From an uncultured Streptococcus sp. (GTDB lineage: Bacteria; Bacillota; Bacilli; Lactobacillales; Streptococcaceae), in the NCBI GenBank assembly GCA_902480035.1, contig CABSRC010000039.1, forward strand, positions 1 through 13,368: a stretch of DNA of 13,368 nt, written 5' to 3'. Of this stretch, positions 12,363 through 13,368 are shown piece after piece (position 1 is the first letter of the stretch; each line of letters opens with the position of its first letter). The notes beneath the pieces were generated by a model, which was not told the DNA's origin, made no database searches, and saw only the letters and a list, made by a program, of their open reading frames with translations. The translations under genes were made by a program, and so were the position numbers.

Positions 12363-13368
12363 ATGTCCATTAACTGGCAGGAAATTTTGTTTAACTTTTT
12401 GGGAGGGTTGGGTCTCTTTCTCTATAGTATTAAAACCATGGGAGAAGGACTGCAACAAGCTGCAGGGGACCGTCTTCGCTACTATATTGATAAATATACC
12501 AGCAATCCCTTTCTTGGAGTCTTAGTAGGGATTGTTGTGACAGCCCTTATTCAGTCTAGTACTGGGGTAACGGTGATTACCGTTGGTCTGGTCAGTGCGG
12601 GTCTCTTGACCCTGCGTCAAGCCATTGGGATCATCATGGGGGCTAATATCGGGACTACGGTCACCTCGTTCATTATTGGGTTTAAACTGGGAACTTATGC
12701 CCTTCCAATTATGTTTCTTGGAACGGTCTTACTTTTCTTTACCAAGAATCGAATGGCCAATAATATTGGTCGGATTCTCTTTGGGGTTGGAGGAATTTTC
12801 TACGCTTTAAACCTGATTAGTGCGGGAATGAGTCCTTTGAAAGATTTGCCAGAATTTAGTCAGTACATGATCACTCTTGGAAAAAATCCAATTCTGGGTG
12901 TTTTAGCAGGAGCCATCATCACCGTTTTGATTCAAGCTTCCTCAGCTACCATTGGGATTCTACAAGGTTTGTATTCAGGTGGTTTCCTAGATCTTCGCGG
13001 TTCTTTACCTATTCTTTTTGGGGACAACATCGGAACAACCTTGACAGTTATTATTGCAGCGATGGGGGCCAATGTTTCTGCTAAGCGTGTTGCAGCAACC
13101 CATGTGCTCTTTAACTTGATCGGTACAATCCTTTGTTTGATCTTGTTAACACCTTTTACAGCCATGATTGAATACTTCCAAGGGCTCTTGCACTTGTCAC
13201 CAGAAATGACCATTGCTTTTTCTCACGGAGCTTTCAACGTGACCAATACCATCATCCAGTTCCCATTCATTGGAGCTTTGGCATACTTTGTGACCAAGCT
13301 GATTCCTGGTGAGGATGAGGTTGTCAAATATGAACCGCTCTACTTGGATGAAAACTTGATCACCCAAG
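12363..13368 (+). CDS. Na+/phosphate cotransporter family protein (NptA/PhoU-type), 3' end outside window
   Basis: This is a sodium-dependent phosphate transporter of the NaPi-II/NptA family (Na/Pi_cotrans) in the cytoplasmic membrane. The 335 codons present stay open to the edge. Two inverted family repeats are visible. The first has TALIQSSTGVTVI (60-72) and IMGANIGTTVTS (91-102). The second has TVLIQASSATIGI (187-199) and LFGDNIGTTLTV (218-229). The QSS-type and GxNIGTT motifs form the ion and phosphate site. About eight hydrophobic segments are recognisable. The start is ATG 12363, with GGAGG (12351-12355) 7 nt upstream. An in-frame ATG at 12357 is only 1 nt from that site and so is unlikely. 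Homologues of about 540 residues usually carry a C-terminal PhoU-like domain, which would lie beyond the window. The gene has its own promoter after the rbfA terminators. Confidence 0.9.
   Translation, partial: MSINWQEILFNFLGGLGLFLYSIKTMGEGLQQAAGDRLRYYIDKYTSNPFLGVLVGIVVTALIQSSTGVTVITVGLVSAGLLTLRQAIGIIMGANIGTTVTSFIIGFKLGTYALPIMFLGTVLLFFTKNRMANNIGRILFGVGGIFYALNLISAGMSPLKDLPEFSQYMITLGKNPILGVLAGAIITVLIQASSATIGILQGLYSGGFLDLRGSLPILFGDNIGTTLTVIIAAMGANVSAKRVAATHVLFNLIGTILCLILLTPFTAMIEYFQGLLHLSPEMTIAFSHGAFNVTNTIIQFPFIGALAYFVTKLIPGEDEVVKYEPLYLDENLITQ

Noticed and set aside
12625..12810. 61-codon plus-strand frame inside the phosphate transporter
   Set aside because: It is an out-of-frame shadow. The transporter frame, with two family repeats, runs unbroken from 12363 to the edge.
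12932..13213. 93-codon minus-strand frame opposite the transporter
   Set aside because: It lies wholly within the transporter's second conserved repeat, with no initiation signals.
1..13368. Accessory system such as CRISPR, toxin-antitoxin, phage defence or mobile element with coding genes
   Set aside because: All coding genes are conserved housekeeping or envelope genes in a familiar streptococcal order. No spaced direct repeats, transposase, integrase or toxin-antitoxin-like pair is visible.

Overview
The window is core chromosome of a low-GC Gram-positive, most likely a viridans-group Streptococcus. The gene order tsaE - GNAT - LCP(brpA) / ytxH-hit / ecsA-ecsB-ccrZ-trmB / rimP-nusA-ylxR-rplGA-infB-rbfA matches, from memory, the arrangement in S. 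mutans and relatives. Protein-level resemblance is closest to the S. parasanguinis/S. sanguinis/S. mitis side of the genus. The species call is inference. I see no prophage, insertion sequence, CRISPR array, rRNA or tRNA.

Layout. Positions 1-80 hold two adjacent hairpins, the second a strong intrinsic terminator for a gene ending at or before the left edge. Positions 81-266 are AT-rich and carry the tsaE promoter. tsaE, an acetyltransferase and an LCP-family wall-polymer ligase form a plus-strand operon (267-2452), closed by a bidirectional terminator (2456-2485). That terminator also ends the minus-strand pair hit-ytxH (3189-2474). hit and ecsA are divergent, with extended -10 boxes that face each other 8 bp apart. 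ecsA-ecsB (ABC exporter) is followed by ccrZ-trmB, which has its own consensus-like promoter inside the 3' end of ecsB. A second promoter and a hairpin-containing leader precede the translation/transcription-factor operon rimP-nusA-ylxR-rplGA-infB. rbfA lies beyond a terminator-like hairpin. After rbfA comes a highly structured element of about 180 bp with imperfect terminal inverted repeats, ending in a T run. Then comes a promoter and a Na+/phosphate cotransporter gene that runs off the right edge.

How the genes work together. Most are housekeeping genes for RNA and protein synthesis: tRNA modification (TsaE t6A, TrmB m7G46), 30S maturation (RimP, RbfA), transcription elongation (NusA), initiation (IF2), and small RNA-binding proteins (YlxR/RnpM, YlxQ-type K-turn protein). 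A second group acts at the envelope and in division: the LCP ligase, EcsAB, CcrZ, the YtxH-like membrane coiled coil, and the phosphate transporter.

The window is largely ordinary. The points worth a second look are regulatory: an apparently leaderless tsaE, face-to-face promoters at hit/ecsA, an unusual rimP start region (GTG inside the Shine-Dalgarno, or an AUC start), a terminator-like hairpin between infB and rbfA, and the structured repeat downstream of rbfA. I found no convincing undescribed multi-gene system.
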